Source of the DNA: Thiobacillus sp. 63-78
GTDB lineage: Bacteria; Pseudomonadota; Gammaproteobacteria; Burkholderiales; Thiobacillaceae
Direction: 5' to 3'
DNA length: 32,859 nucleotides
Assembly: GCA_001899765.1 (NCBI GenBank)
Contig: MKWM01000053.1
Coordinates: 1 to 32,859 of the forward strand
In this document: positions 12,200 through 20,405 of the stretch, one piece after another
Numbering within the stretch: the stretch's first letter is position 1
Layout: the number at the start of each line of letters is the position of its first letter
Translations under genes and position numbers: made by a program
Notes under the pieces: generated by a model
Databases searched by the model: none
Seen by the model: the letters and a program-made list of their open reading frames with translations, nothing else
Told to the model about the DNA's origin: nothing

Positions 12200-13540
12200 T
12201 TAGTTGCCGGCCACCGTCATGTGATCGATCAGGATGGAGCCAACCTGCCTGGAGCCACGTTTTTCGATGTCCTTGCCGATGGCGACGATGCCCTTGAACA
12301 TGCCGGCGAGGTTGCCGGCAATGGTGATTTCCTCGACCGGGTATTGAATTTCGCCGTGTTCCACCCAGAAGCCGGCGGCGCCGCGCGAGTAGTCGCCGGT
12401 GACCATGTTGGCGCCGTGGCCGAGCAGCTCGGTGACCAGCAGGCCGCGGCCCATCTGCTTCAACAGACCGTCGAGGTCGTGCTCGCCCGGCGTGACGATG
12501 AGGTTGTGGCTGCCGCCGGCGTTGCCGGTGGTTTGCATGCCGAGTTTCTTCGCCGAGTAGGTCGACAGGAAGTAGCCTTGCAGCACGCCGTCCTTGACGA
12601 CGTCGCGATCCATGCAGGCGACGCCTTCGCTGTCGAACGGTGCGCTGCCGAGGCCGCCGCGGATGAAGGGCGCCTCGCGGATGGTGACGAGCGGGGCGAA
12701 CACCTGTTTGCCGAGGCTGTCGAGCAGGAACGACGATTTGCGGTAGAGGCTGCCGCCGGAGACCGCGGCGACGAAGTTGCCGATCAGGCCGGTGGCGATC
12801 GGCGCCTCGAACAGCACCGGGCAGGTGCGGGTGTCGAGCTTGCGGCCGTTCAGGCGCCGCACCGTGCGCTGGCCGGCGATGCGGCCGACGCTTTCGGCGG
12901 AATCCAGATCGTTGGCATTGCGCGCGCTGCTGTACCAGTAGTCGCGCTGCATCGCGCCCTTGTCTTCGCCGATCACCGCGACCGAGATGCCGTGGCGCGA
13001 GCCGGCGTAGCCGTTGCAGAAGCCGAGGCTGTTGGCGTAGATGAACTGCGAGGTATGCAGGCTGACGCCGGCGCCTTCCGAATTGGTCAGCCGCTTGTCG
13101 ACCGCCAGCGCGGCGGCTTCGCAGGCCTTGGCACGCTCGGCGGCTTCTTCCACGCTGAGCGCCCAAGGATGGTAGAGATCGAGGTCGGGCACATCCCGCG
13201 CCAGACGGTCGGCGTCGGGCAGGCCGGCGGCTTCGTCCTCGGCGGTGTAACGGGCGATGGTCAGGGCTTTTTCGACCGCGCTTTTCAGCGCCGCTTCCGA
13301 CAGGTCCGAGGTCGAGGCGTGGCCGCGCCGCTGGCCGAGGTAGACGGTGACGCCGGCACCCTTGTCCTTGTTGTATTCGATGGTCTCGATCTCGCCCTGA
13401 CGCACGCTGACGTTCTGGCCGACGCCTTCGGAGATTTCGGTGTCGGCGGCGCTGGCGCCCTGTCTGGCGGCGTGTTCGATGACGATCCGGGAGAGGGCCA
13501 TGAGCTGATCGCGGGTATAGCTGAATTGGGAGCGGGGCAT
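12200..13540 (-). CDS. pmbA: Metalloprotease subunit PmbA/TldE
   Basis: A 446-residue PmbA (TldE) protein, partner of TldD in a cytoplasmic protease complex that trims modified peptides (microcin B17 in E. coli) and degrades CcdA. The body shows the family pattern: RQGEIETIEYNKDKGAGVTVYLGQRRGHASTSD near the N terminus, TCPVLFEAPIATGLIG, then GGLGSAPFDSEGV and LSTYSAKKLGMQTTGNAGG and GANMVTGDYSRGAAGFWVE near the end. ATG 13540 gives the usual length; the frame is open to 13639 but without family-like residues. tldD is not in the window, which is common. It is divergent from yjgA, a widely conserved pairing. Confidence 0.95.
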   Translation of the reverse strand: MPRSQFSYTRDQLMALSRIVIEHAARQGASAADTEISEGVGQNVSVRQGEIETIEYNKDKGAGVTVYLGQRRGHASTSDLSEAALKSAVEKALTIARYTAEDEAAGLPDADRLARDVPDLDLYHPWALSVEEAAERAKACEAAALAVDKRLTNSEGAGVSLHTSQFIYANSLGFCNGYAGSRHGISVAVIGEDKGAMQRDYWYSSARNANDLDSAESVGRIAGQRTVRRLNGRKLDTRTCPVLFEAPIATGLIGNFVAAVSGGSLYRKSSFLLDSLGKQVFAPLVTIREAPFIRGGLGSAPFDSEGVACMDRDVVKDGVLQGYFLSTYSAKKLGMQTTGNAGGSHNLIVTPGEHDLDGLLKQMGRGLLVTELLGHGANMVTGDYSRGAAGFWVEHGEIQYPVEEITIAGNLAGMFKGIVAIGKDIEKRGSRQVGSILIDHMTVAGN

Positions 13541-13640
13541 GTGGTGATCGAAGGGTAAGAAGGCGCAATGGGTTTTGATTCGGCACGTTTGAGCGACAGA
13601 AACTACAATAACGATCATAACAGCAACCGAGAGCCTCACC

Positions 13641-14171
13641 GTGCGCCTGATCGACCCCGATGCCGAACTGGAATTCGACCCCGACGAGGTCTACGACGGC
13701 CCCAGCAAGAGCCATAAAAAACGCGAAGTCGAAGCTCTGCAAGCGCTGGGTGAAACCCTGGTCAAGCTGCCCGATGCCCAGTTCAGGCGCATCGAGCTGC
13801 CGGAAGACCTGCGCGCCGCCGTGGCCGACTGCCGCAAAATCACCCAGAACGGCGCACTGCGGCGACAGAAGCAGTACATCGGCAAGCTGATGCGTGCGGT
13901 CGATCCGGCGCCGATCCAGGCGCAGATCGACGTTTTCAACGGCGTGTCCGCGACGGAAAACGCCAAACTGCACCAGGCCGAAAAATGGCGCGAAAAGCTC
14001 ATCGCGGACAACGGGGCGCTGACGCTGTTTCTCGACAAATACCCCGATGCCGACGCCACCCATCTGCGGCAACTGATCCGCAATGCGCGCGATGAGGCCG
14101 CGCGCGGCAAGCCGCCCAAAGCCTTCCGGGAAATCTTCCGGGTGATCCGCGAAGTCATGCAGGCAACATAA
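13641..14171 (+). CDS. yjgA: YjgA family ribosome-associated protein (DUF615)
   Basis: A 176-residue, highly charged helical protein of the DUF615 family. In E. coli YjgA binds the 50S ribosomal subunit late in assembly. The N-terminal FDPDEVYDGPSKSHKKREVEALQALGETLVKL is the family hallmark (usually SKSQRKRE), followed by LPEDLRAAV and the helix-rich GALRRQKQYIGKLMR. The GTG start at 13641 is 101 bases from the divergent pmbA start. A TACAAT -10-like hexamer lies at 13604-13609 but lacks a correctly spaced -35. The DUF748 gene follows after 18 bases. Confidence 0.93.
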   Translation: MRLIDPDAELEFDPDEVYDGPSKSHKKREVEALQALGETLVKLPDAQFRRIELPEDLRAAVADCRKITQNGALRRQKQYIGKLMRAVDPAPIQAQIDVFNGVSATENAKLHQAEKWREKLIADNGALTLFLDKYPDADATHLRQLIRNARDEAARGKPPKAFREIFRVIREVMQAT

Positions 14172-14189
14172 ATCAGGGAGGGAGGCAGC

Positions 14190-17100
14190 ATGTGGGGACG
14201 CATCGTCAAAATCGCCTTGAGCCTGCCGTTCCTGATCGCGGCCGGCTTGTTCGGGCTGTATCTGGTCTTCGGATTTTTCCTGATCGACCCGCTGGCGCAG
14301 AAGCTGCTGCCCTGGATCGGCGAGAACAAGCTTGCCAGCCAGTTGAGCGTCCGCCACGTCAAGCTCAACCCGCTCACGCTGGAGGCCACCGTGGACGGCC
14401 TCAAACTGGCCGAGCGGACGGGTGCGCCGCTGGCGAGTGTCGAGCGGCTGTATGTCAACCTCGACACCACCGGACTGTTCCGCTGGGCCTGGCGTATCCG
14501 GGATATCCAGCTCGATCAGCCGCATGCCACCGTCGAGGTGCGTCCCGGCGGTACGCTGAACTGGGCGGCGCTGATCGCCAAACTCAATGAAGACAAGACG
14601 CCGCCGTCCGATTCGATCGCGCGGGTGCTGATCGATCATGTCCGGATCGGCGATGGCCACATCGTTTATACCGATGCGAACCGGACCGGCAAGCCGTTCA
14701 CGGCGGTGCTGGAACCGCTCGGCATCGAGCTCGACGGCCTGTCGACCCTGCCCGAAGACCGCGGCGATTATCAGATCGCGGCCAGACTGCCGGCACAGGG
14801 CGGCACGCTCAAATGGAAAGGCGACGTGGGCTTGAATCCCGTCGCATCGAGCGGCGAACTGGCGCTGGAAGGCGTGCAGATGGCCAGGCTGCTGCAGGTG
14901 CTCAAGGGCCCGCGCAATGTCGAGCTGCCGTCCGGTACGCTGGCGGCCGGCCTGCACTATCGCTTTGCCATGGTGCGTGACAAGGCGGGCGAGGACGTGC
15001 CATGGGTGCGGGTCAACGGCGCCAACCTGATCGTGCAGAACCTGACGCTGGCGCCGCGCGGTGGCGGCGAACCCGTGTTGCAGCTCGCCGAGGCGCGGGT
15101 CGGCAACGCGAACTTCGATCTCGCCGCGCGTGCAATCGATGTCGGCAGCGTGAGTCTTGCCGGCGGCAAGCTGGCGGCCACGCGCGACGTGAAAGGCACG
15201 CTGGATTGGCAAACCCTGTTTGCCGCGGAGGAGGGGGCGGCGGTGCCCCAGCCGGCCGCGCCCCAAGCGACCGCGCCCCAGCCGACCACGCCCCAGCCGA
15301 CCGAACCGGTGGCGCCGTGGACAATCGGCGTGCGCGAAATCAAGCTGGCCGACTGGTCGGCACGATATACCGACCAGGGGTTCGCCAGACCGCTGGGCGT
15401 CACGGCCGAAGGCTTCGGCCTGACGGCGGCGTTGACAGGCGAGGTGGGTGCCGCGGCTGCCCTCACCGTCGGCCCGGTGAATGCCGCGCTGGGGCCGGTG
15501 CGGGTGCAGTCGGGCGGCCAGCCGGTGGCGGAATTGCAGCACGCATTGCTGGTCAATGCGGCCCTGAAACTGGCGGAGAAACAGCTGACCATCGAGGCGG
15601 TTGAATTGAGCGGGGCGAAAACCACCGTGTCGCTGGACAAACAGAAGACGCTCAACTGGGCCGACATCCTGAAGAAAGCGCCCGGTGTGCCGACTGCCGC
15701 ACCAGCCAAGGCGGACACGGCCGCCACGTCGCCGATGGACGTGCGGCTCGCACGCCTCGCGCTCGACGGTGTCGAGGTCGGGATCGTCGACCAGTCGCCC
15801 AACGCACCGGTCAGACTCGATCTCGCCCAGGGTTTCGTCACGTTGAAGGACCTCAGCCTGAACCTGGACCAGCCGGTTCCGCTGGAAGCCGGCTTCGCGC
15901 TCAAACAGGGCGGCCGCTTCGATGCCAGCGGTACGGTCATTCCGGGCAAGGCATCGGGCACGCTGGATCTCAAACTCGCGGGGCTGTCGCTGAAGCCGTT
16001 CGCCCCCTACGTCAACCAGTTCGCCAGGCTTCACCTGCGTTCCGGCGCCGCATCGACGCGCGGCAAGCTGTCATTTGCGCAGGCGAAACCGGGCATGAAG
16101 CTGGATTTTCGCGGGGGGTTTGACGTGGACGATCTGGCGATCACGGAAGAGGACACCGGGGACGCCTTCCTTGGCTGGAAAAAGCTGTCGTCCGGCAGTC
16201 TCGATGTCAGGCTCGGCCCCGATCGGCTGAACATGAAGGAACTGACGGCGCTGAACCCGTTCGGCAAGGTGATCATTTTCGAGGACAAATCGATCAATCT
16301 GCAGCGTGTGCTGCGGGCATCGGACCGACCGGCGGTCGCCGCGGCCGACAAACCGGCGCCCCGCGCGCAGCCGGAGACGGCATTTCCGCTGACCATCGAG
16401 CGCCTGCGCATCGTCGGCGCCAATGCGGAGTTCGCCGATCTTTCGCTGACGCCGCAGTTCGGCACGCGCATGCACGATCTCGGCGGCGTCGTGACCGGTC
16501 TCTCGACCGACCCGGCGACCACCGCGCAGGTCGAGCTCGACGGCAAGGTGGACGACTACGGCTCGGCGCGCGTGCGCGGCTCGATCCAGCCGTTCCGGGC
16601 GACCGATTTCACCGATCTCACGCTGGCGTTCCGCAACCTGGAGATGACGCGGCTGACCCCGTATTCGGGCAAGTTCGCCGGCCGCCGCATCGATTCCGGC
16701 AGACTCTCGGTCGATCTCGAGTACAAGATCAAGGATCGTCAGCTGGCCGGCGAAAACAAGTTCGTCGTCAACCAGCTCAAGCTCGGCGAGCGCGTCGACA
16801 GCCCCGATGCGCTGCATCTGCCGCTCGACCTTGCCATCGCGCTGCTGGAAGACAGCAACGGCGTCATCGATCTCGATCTGCCGGTGTCGGGCAGTCTCGA
16901 CGATCCGCAGTTCAGTTACGGCAAGATCGTCTGGAAGGCGCTGGTCAATGTGTTGACCAAGCTGGTCACGGCGCCCTTCCGCGCGCTCGGCAATCTCCTG
17001 GGAATCAGCGCCGAGAAAATGGAGGCCGTCAACTTCGACCCCGGCAGCAGCGTGCTCTTGCCGCCCGAGCAGGAAAAGCTCAAGACGCTGGTCGAGGCGC

Positions 17101-17711
17101 TGGCCAAGCGCCCCGCGCTGACGCTCACCCTGGCGCCCGGCTACGACCCCGAGGCCGACCGGTACGCCCTGCAGGAACAGGCGATGCGCACGGAAGCCGC
17201 CGCCATCGCCGGCATCAAGCTCGCCCCCGGCGAGGCGCCCGGCCCGGTGGACGTCAACCACTACAAGATCCAGACCTGGCTGGAAGACCGCTACATGGCA
17301 AGCGCCGGCAAGGAGGACTACCAGAAGCTGCGTGCCAGCTTCCAGGACAAGAACGCGGGTGCCGCCGCGCGCGTGATGGAAAGCGAAATGGTCGAGCGTC
17401 TGGCGCGCCGTTTCAAGACCCGCGACACGGGGCCGGTTTCCGCGTTCCATGCCGAACTGCTGGAGCGATTGACCCGGCAGACGAAGATCGCCGACGAAGC
17501 CCTGCTCAAACTTGCGCAGGCACGCGGTCAGGTCATGCGCGATGCCTTGCTCAAACTGGGGCTCGACGCCAGCCGGGTGGACATTTCCGGGCCCGTCCAG
17601 CAGACCGTCAAGGACAAGCTGGTGGGGAGCACGCTGAATCTGGGCGCCCGTGCAAAACCCAAGGCGGACGTTGCGCCTTCCGCACCGCCTGCCGCGGCGG
17701 CGGCGCCTTGA
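14190..17711 (+). CDS. DUF748 family AsmA-like envelope protein
   Basis: A very large (1,173-residue) protein. A single N-terminal membrane segment (FLIAAGLFGLYLVFGFFLI) anchors it in the inner membrane with the rest in the periplasm. The body is a beta-rich AsmA/TamB-like repeat domain, LNPLTLEATVDGLKLAER and related segments recurring to about residue 900, as in proteins that bridge the envelope in lipid transport or outer-membrane biogenesis; DUF748 function itself is not settled. A proline/alanine linker of four pentapeptides occupies residues 353-372. Near 948 an OmpA-like stretch (VNFDPGSSVLLPPEQEKL) begins, and the C terminus is helical. AGGGAGG lies upstream of ATG 14190. It may be co-transcribed with yjgA. 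Confidence 0.9.
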   Translation: MWGRIVKIALSLPFLIAAGLFGLYLVFGFFLIDPLAQKLLPWIGENKLASQLSVRHVKLNPLTLEATVDGLKLAERTGAPLASVERLYVNLDTTGLFRWAWRIRDIQLDQPHATVEVRPGGTLNWAALIAKLNEDKTPPSDSIARVLIDHVRIGDGHIVYTDANRTGKPFTAVLEPLGIELDGLSTLPEDRGDYQIAARLPAQGGTLKWKGDVGLNPVASSGELALEGVQMARLLQVLKGPRNVELPSGTLAAGLHYRFAMVRDKAGEDVPWVRVNGANLIVQNLTLAPRGGGEPVLQLAEARVGNANFDLAARAIDVGSVSLAGGKLAATRDVKGTLDWQTLFAAEEGAAVPQPAAPQATAPQPTTPQPTEPVAPWTIGVREIKLADWSARYTDQGFARPLGVTAEGFGLTAALTGEVGAAAALTVGPVNAALGPVRVQSGGQPVAELQHALLVNAALKLAEKQLTIEAVELSGAKTTVSLDKQKTLNWADILKKAPGVPTAAPAKADTAATSPMDVRLARLALDGVEVGIVDQSPNAPVRLDLAQGFVTLKDLSLNLDQPVPLEAGFALKQGGRFDASGTVIPGKASGTLDLKLAGLSLKPFAPYVNQFARLHLRSGAASTRGKLSFAQAKPGMKLDFRGGFDVDDLAITEEDTGDAFLGWKKLSSGSLDVRLGPDRLNMKELTALNPFGKVIIFEDKSINLQRVLRASDRPAVAAADKPAPRAQPETAFPLTIERLRIVGANAEFADLSLTPQFGTRMHDLGGVVTGLSTDPATTAQVELDGKVDDYGSARVRGSIQPFRATDFTDLTLAFRNLEMTRLTPYSGKFAGRRIDSGRLSVDLEYKIKDRQLAGENKFVVNQLKLGERVDSPDALHLPLDLAIALLEDSNGVIDLDLPVSGSLDDPQFSYGKIVWKALVNVLTKLVTAPFRALGNLLGISAEKMEAVNFDPGSSVLLPPEQEKLKTLVEALAKRPALTLTLAPGYDPEADRYALQEQAMRTEAAAIAGIKLAPGEAPGPVDVNHYKIQTWLEDRYMASAGKEDYQKLRASFQDKNAGAAARVMESEMVERLARRFKTRDTGPVSAFHAELLERLTRQTKIADEALLKLAQARGQVMRDALLKLGLDASRVDISGPVQQTVKDKLVGSTLNLGARAKPKADVAPSAPPAAAAAP
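15246..15305 (+). repeat. 15-bp tandem repeat encoding a PQxxx linker
   Basis: Four 15-base units of the form CCCCAGCCGACCNNN encode PQPAA, PQATA, PQPTT and PQPTE in the DUF748 protein. Because each unit is five codons, copy-number changes keep the frame. It forms a flexible Pro-rich linker between two AsmA-like segments. Confidence 0.85.
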
Positions 17712-17737
17712 TCCGGATGCAGGCAGGGCGCCGCCGC
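17697..17737. terminator. Strong GC hairpin at the end of the DUF748 gene
   Basis: A perfect 11-base-pair stem, GCGGCGGCGCC (17697-17707) with GGCGCCGCCGC (17727-17737), has a 19-base loop that includes the DUF748 stop codon. It is not followed by a T tract, so it is not a classic intrinsic terminator. It may slow or partly end transcription before the metzincin-like gene. Confidence 0.45.
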
Positions 17738-17775
17738 GTCGTCAAGGACCGACCTTCCCAACCATTTACCCTGTC

Positions 17776-18579
17776 ATGATGTTTCGCCGGATTCGCATTC
17801 TCATCCTGCTGGGTATTCTGGCTGCCGCAGCGGGCCTGACCTGGCTGGAGCAGTCCATGGTTCGTGCCTGGCGCGGGCCGCTGGATGTGGCGGTGATCCC
17901 GATCAATGGCGACGGCTCGGCGCAGGCCGCGGACACGATCCGCGCGCTCAAGGCAAGCGACTTCGCTGACATCGGCGCGTTTCTGGAACGCGAGACCGCG
18001 CGCTACGGCGTGAAACTGTCGCCGGCCGTGCAACTTACCCTGCTTCCGGAGGGGCACGAAAAGCCACCCGCACCGCCGCGCGACCACAGCGTGTTGAAAA
18101 CGGTGTGGTGGAGCCTGAAGCTGCGGTGGTGGGTGTATCGGCAATCGGGCGAATGGCTGCCGCAACTGGGCCGGATCAAGCTGTTCGTGCTGTACCACGC
18201 ACCGCAGGAGGGTGTGCCGCTGGCGCATTCGCTGGGCCTGCAGAAAGGCCTGATCGGCGTGGTGCATGCCTTCGCCGATTCCCGGCAGGGGCAGCAGAAC
18301 AACATCGTCATCGCGCACGAACTGCTGCATACGCTGGGGGCGACCGACAAGTACGATGCCGAGGGCCGTCCAGTCTACCCGCAAGGCTATGCCGAGCCGG
18401 AGTTGCCGTCGCAGAGGCCGCGCCGCGAGGCGGAGATCATGGCGGGCCGGCTGGTGAATGCCGCGGGCCGGCTGGTGATGCCGCCCAGTCTCGACCAATG
18501 CGTGATCGGCGCCATGACGGCGCATGAAATCAATCTCGACGAAGGCTTCAGACGGCGATATGGATCACCCGGCGGCTGA
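17776..18579 (+). CDS. Membrane-anchored metzincin-like metalloprotease-type protein
   Basis: A 267-residue protein with an N-terminal hydrophobic segment (ILILLGILAAAAGLTWL) acting as anchor or signal. The zinc motif HELLHTLGATD has His181, Glu182, His185, Gly188 and Asp191, that is HExxHxxGxxD, with Asp in the third ligand place as in snapalysin-type metzincins. Downstream AEIMAGR (Met222) fits a metzincin Met-turn. Before the motif a tract VVHAFADSRQGQQNNIVIAHE resembles the strand leading to the active-site helix. I do not recognise a named family, and the activity is inferred from motifs only. The start is one of two adjacent ATGs (17776, 17779), with no clear ribosome site. Its last 15 bases overlap the convergent EI24 gene. 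Confidence 0.82.
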   Translation: MMFRRIRILILLGILAAAAGLTWLEQSMVRAWRGPLDVAVIPINGDGSAQAADTIRALKASDFADIGAFLERETARYGVKLSPAVQLTLLPEGHEKPPAPPRDHSVLKTVWWSLKLRWWVYRQSGEWLPQLGRIKLFVLYHAPQEGVPLAHSLGLQKGLIGVVHAFADSRQGQQNNIVIAHELLHTLGATDKYDAEGRPVYPQGYAEPELPSQRPRREAEIMAGRLVNAAGRLVMPPSLDQCVIGAMTAHEINLDEGFRRRYGSPGG

Positions 18580-19290
18580 GCGCTGGCGTTGTTGTGCCAG
18601 TCGCGCCAGACCGTAGTGGATGAACGCCAGCGCGGCGAATACCGGCCCCAGCAGGTTCAGCAGGGGAACGAACTGCACCAGTCCGGTCAGCCCCCCCAAT
18701 GCCCACCAGCCGCCGCGTTCGTCCTTGAACAGCGCCGCCATTTCGCCCGCGCTCGCATGTTCGGCGATGGCGTCGTAGCGGAACAGGCGCTGGTTCAGAT
18801 AGGCCGCGGCCGCGAAGGGCACGATCACGCCGACGCCGATCAGCCACAGCGGCAGCGTCACCCCCCACAGGGCGATAAACACGATCACTGCAATCAGCGC
18901 ATTCCACAGGCTGCCGACGAAGCTGCCGCCGTTTTCGCGCCGAAGTTCCGGGTAATGGCGTTCGGCCACGATGCGGATCAGCGCGGTCATGCCGAACAAC
19001 GCGGTGAGGATGAGCGCGGTGAGATAGACCAGGGGCACGTAGAACAGCACATGCAGCAATACCTGGATGCCGTTGGCGATCCAGACCGGTTCGAGGCCGG
19101 TCAGCCAGGCCTGGATGCCGAGCTTGTCGAGCCCCAGCGCGATCCAGCCGGAAAAGGTGCTCCAGAACACCACGGCCAGCACCAGCCAGAGCAGGCCGGC
19201 CGCCAGCATCGGCCAGATCACCACCCACAGCACGCGCGGCTGGAACAGGTCGCGCAGGGCGCGCGCCAAGGCTTCGAGCACGGTCGTCAT
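18565..19290 (-). CDS. EI24/CysZ-like integral membrane protein
   Basis: A 241-residue polytopic membrane protein of the EI24 domain family, which includes the CysZ sulfate permease. Hydrophobic segments are visible at WVVIWPMLAAGLLWLVLAVVF, LHVLFYVPLVYLTALILTALF, ALIAVIVFIALWGVTLPLWL and LLNLLGPVFAALAFIHYGLA. It has the family ending AYLNQRLFRYDAIAEHAS. The transported solute, if any, is unknown; calling it CysZ would be premature. ATG 19290 overlaps the stop of the upstream mog gene in ATGA, so the two are translationally coupled. The 3' end overlaps the convergent metzincin-like gene by 15 bases. Confidence 0.87.
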   Translation of the reverse strand: MTTVLEALARALRDLFQPRVLWVVIWPMLAAGLLWLVLAVVFWSTFSGWIALGLDKLGIQAWLTGLEPVWIANGIQVLLHVLFYVPLVYLTALILTALFGMTALIRIVAERHYPELRRENGGSFVGSLWNALIAVIVFIALWGVTLPLWLIGVGVIVPFAAAAYLNQRLFRYDAIAEHASAGEMAALFKDERGGWWALGGLTGLVQFVPLLNLLGPVFAALAFIHYGLARLAQQRQRSAAG

Positions 19291-19841
19291 ACCGATATCC
19301 GCAAGGCCGATTTGGGACGGAATACGCCGATGGTGCCAGGCCGGGTGTCGAGATACGGTCCGCCGATGAGGTCGATGCAATAGGGCACGGCGGCGAAAAT
19401 GCCGTCGAGCGTTTCCTTGATCGCCTTGGGCTGCCCCGGCAGATTGAGGATGAGGCTGGCGCCGCGCGTGACGCCGACCTGGCGCGACAGCATCGCGGTC
19501 GGCACGTATTGCAGCGACACCGCGCGCATCGCCTCGCCGAAGCCGGGCAGCACCTTGTGCGCCACCGCCAGCGTCGCCTCCGGCGTGACGTCGCGCGGCG
19601 CCGGGCCGGTGCCGCCGGTGGTGAGGATGAGCGAGCAGTGTTCGGCGTCGGCCAGTTCGATCAGCGTCGCCTCGATCAGCGCCTGCTCGTCCGGAATCAG
19701 CCGGGTGACGAATTCGGCGGGATTGACCAGCACCTCGCCGAACCAGGCCTCGAGCGCGGGCAGACCCTTGTCTGCATAGGTGCCTGCGCTGGCGCGGTCG
19801 CTGATGGAAATCAGGCCAATGCGAACGGGATCGTGGGTCAT
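19287..19841 (-). CDS. mog: Molybdopterin adenylyltransferase Mog
   Basis: A 184-residue cytoplasmic MogA/MoaB-family enzyme, which adenylylates molybdopterin before molybdenum insertion. The key loop TTGGTGPAPRDVTPEAT is intact, as are ISDRASAG near the N terminus and LILNLPGQPKAIKETL near the C terminus (E. coli MogA is 195 residues). The PRDVTPEA form and the C-terminal IDLIGGPYLDT are typical of Mog rather than MoaB. ATG 19841 is the start that agrees with MogA; the frame is open to 20090 but meaningless there. Its stop overlaps the EI24 gene start. It is divergent from the thioredoxin-fold gene. Confidence 0.93.
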   Translation of the reverse strand: MTHDPVRIGLISISDRASAGTYADKGLPALEAWFGEVLVNPAEFVTRLIPDEQALIEATLIELADAEHCSLILTTGGTGPAPRDVTPEATLAVAHKVLPGFGEAMRAVSLQYVPTAMLSRQVGVTRGASLILNLPGQPKAIKETLDGIFAAVPYCIDLIGGPYLDTRPGTIGVFRPKSALRISV

Positions 19842-19913
19842 ATGGTCATAAAAGAGGGTTGCGCGAGCCAACGAATTTATCAGAATGCAGGAATGAAGAT
19901 AAAGGAGAATGGA

Positions 19914-20405
19914 ATGAGCTTGATCAGAATCATACTGACCGCATGCTGTTTGTGGGCGACCGCAGTCTTGGCCGATCCGCCTCCCGGCTATCCGTTTGTC
20001 AATTTCGACGCGGGTCTGAAGGCGGCGCGCGCGAGCGGCAAACCGATATTTCTCTATTTCGGGCGCTACGGCTGTGCCTGGTGCGAACACACCAACAAGA
20101 CGACCTTTTCCGACCCGGCGCTGAAGAAGCTCTACAGCGACAATTACGAACTGGTGTATGTCGATGCCGAATCGGGCAAACGGCTGACGCTGCCCTCCGG
20201 CGAGCGTCTCACCGAGGCCGAACTGGGCGCGCGGCTGCAGGCGTTCGCCACGCCGCTGTTCGTGTACCTGACGCCGCAGGGCGACAAGATCGTGCAGATT
20301 CCCGGCTTCAAGACGGTGCAGGATTTCCGCGACTACGACCGCTACGTGCGCGGCGGCTACTACAAGCAGAAGACCCTGCTGCAGTTTCTGGACGGCAAGT
20401 CGTGA
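19914..20405 (+). CDS. Exported thioredoxin-fold protein
   Basis: A 163-residue protein. A signal peptide (LIRIILTACCLWATAVLA) is followed by a thioredoxin-like domain of the Thioredoxin_7/SoxW type. The active site is C-A-W-C at Cys54 and Cys57 within FGRYGCAWCEH, and the cis-proline loop is FATPLFVYLTPQG, so a periplasmic thiol-disulfide role is likely. AAGGAG at 19902-19907 is six bases before ATG 19914; an ATG at 19893 is possible but would need an N-terminal charged extension. A weak TTGCGC / CAGAAT promoter with 16-base spacing lies at 19859-19886. The stop overlaps the GTG of the beta-propeller gene in GTGA. Confidence 0.9.
   Translation: MSLIRIILTACCLWATAVLADPPPGYPFVNFDAGLKAARASGKPIFLYFGRYGCAWCEHTNKTTFSDPALKKLYSDNYELVYVDAESGKRLTLPSGERLTEAELGARLQAFATPLFVYLTPQGDKIVQIPGFKTVQDFRDYDRYVRGGYYKQKTLLQFLDGKS

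Noticed and set aside
13604..13609. TACAAT as a yjgA promoter -10
   Set aside because: The nearest TTGATT or TTGAGC hexamers are spaced 23 or 9 bases away, outside the usable range, so I did not list it as a feature.
11946..16034. Open frame of 1,362 codons on the minus strand across pmbA, yjgA and the DUF748 gene
   Set aside because: It is antisense to DUF748 and yjgA, which have clear family matches and ribosome sites. Long shadow frames are expected in GC-rich DNA, and its product is low-complexity Arg/Gly/Gln-rich.
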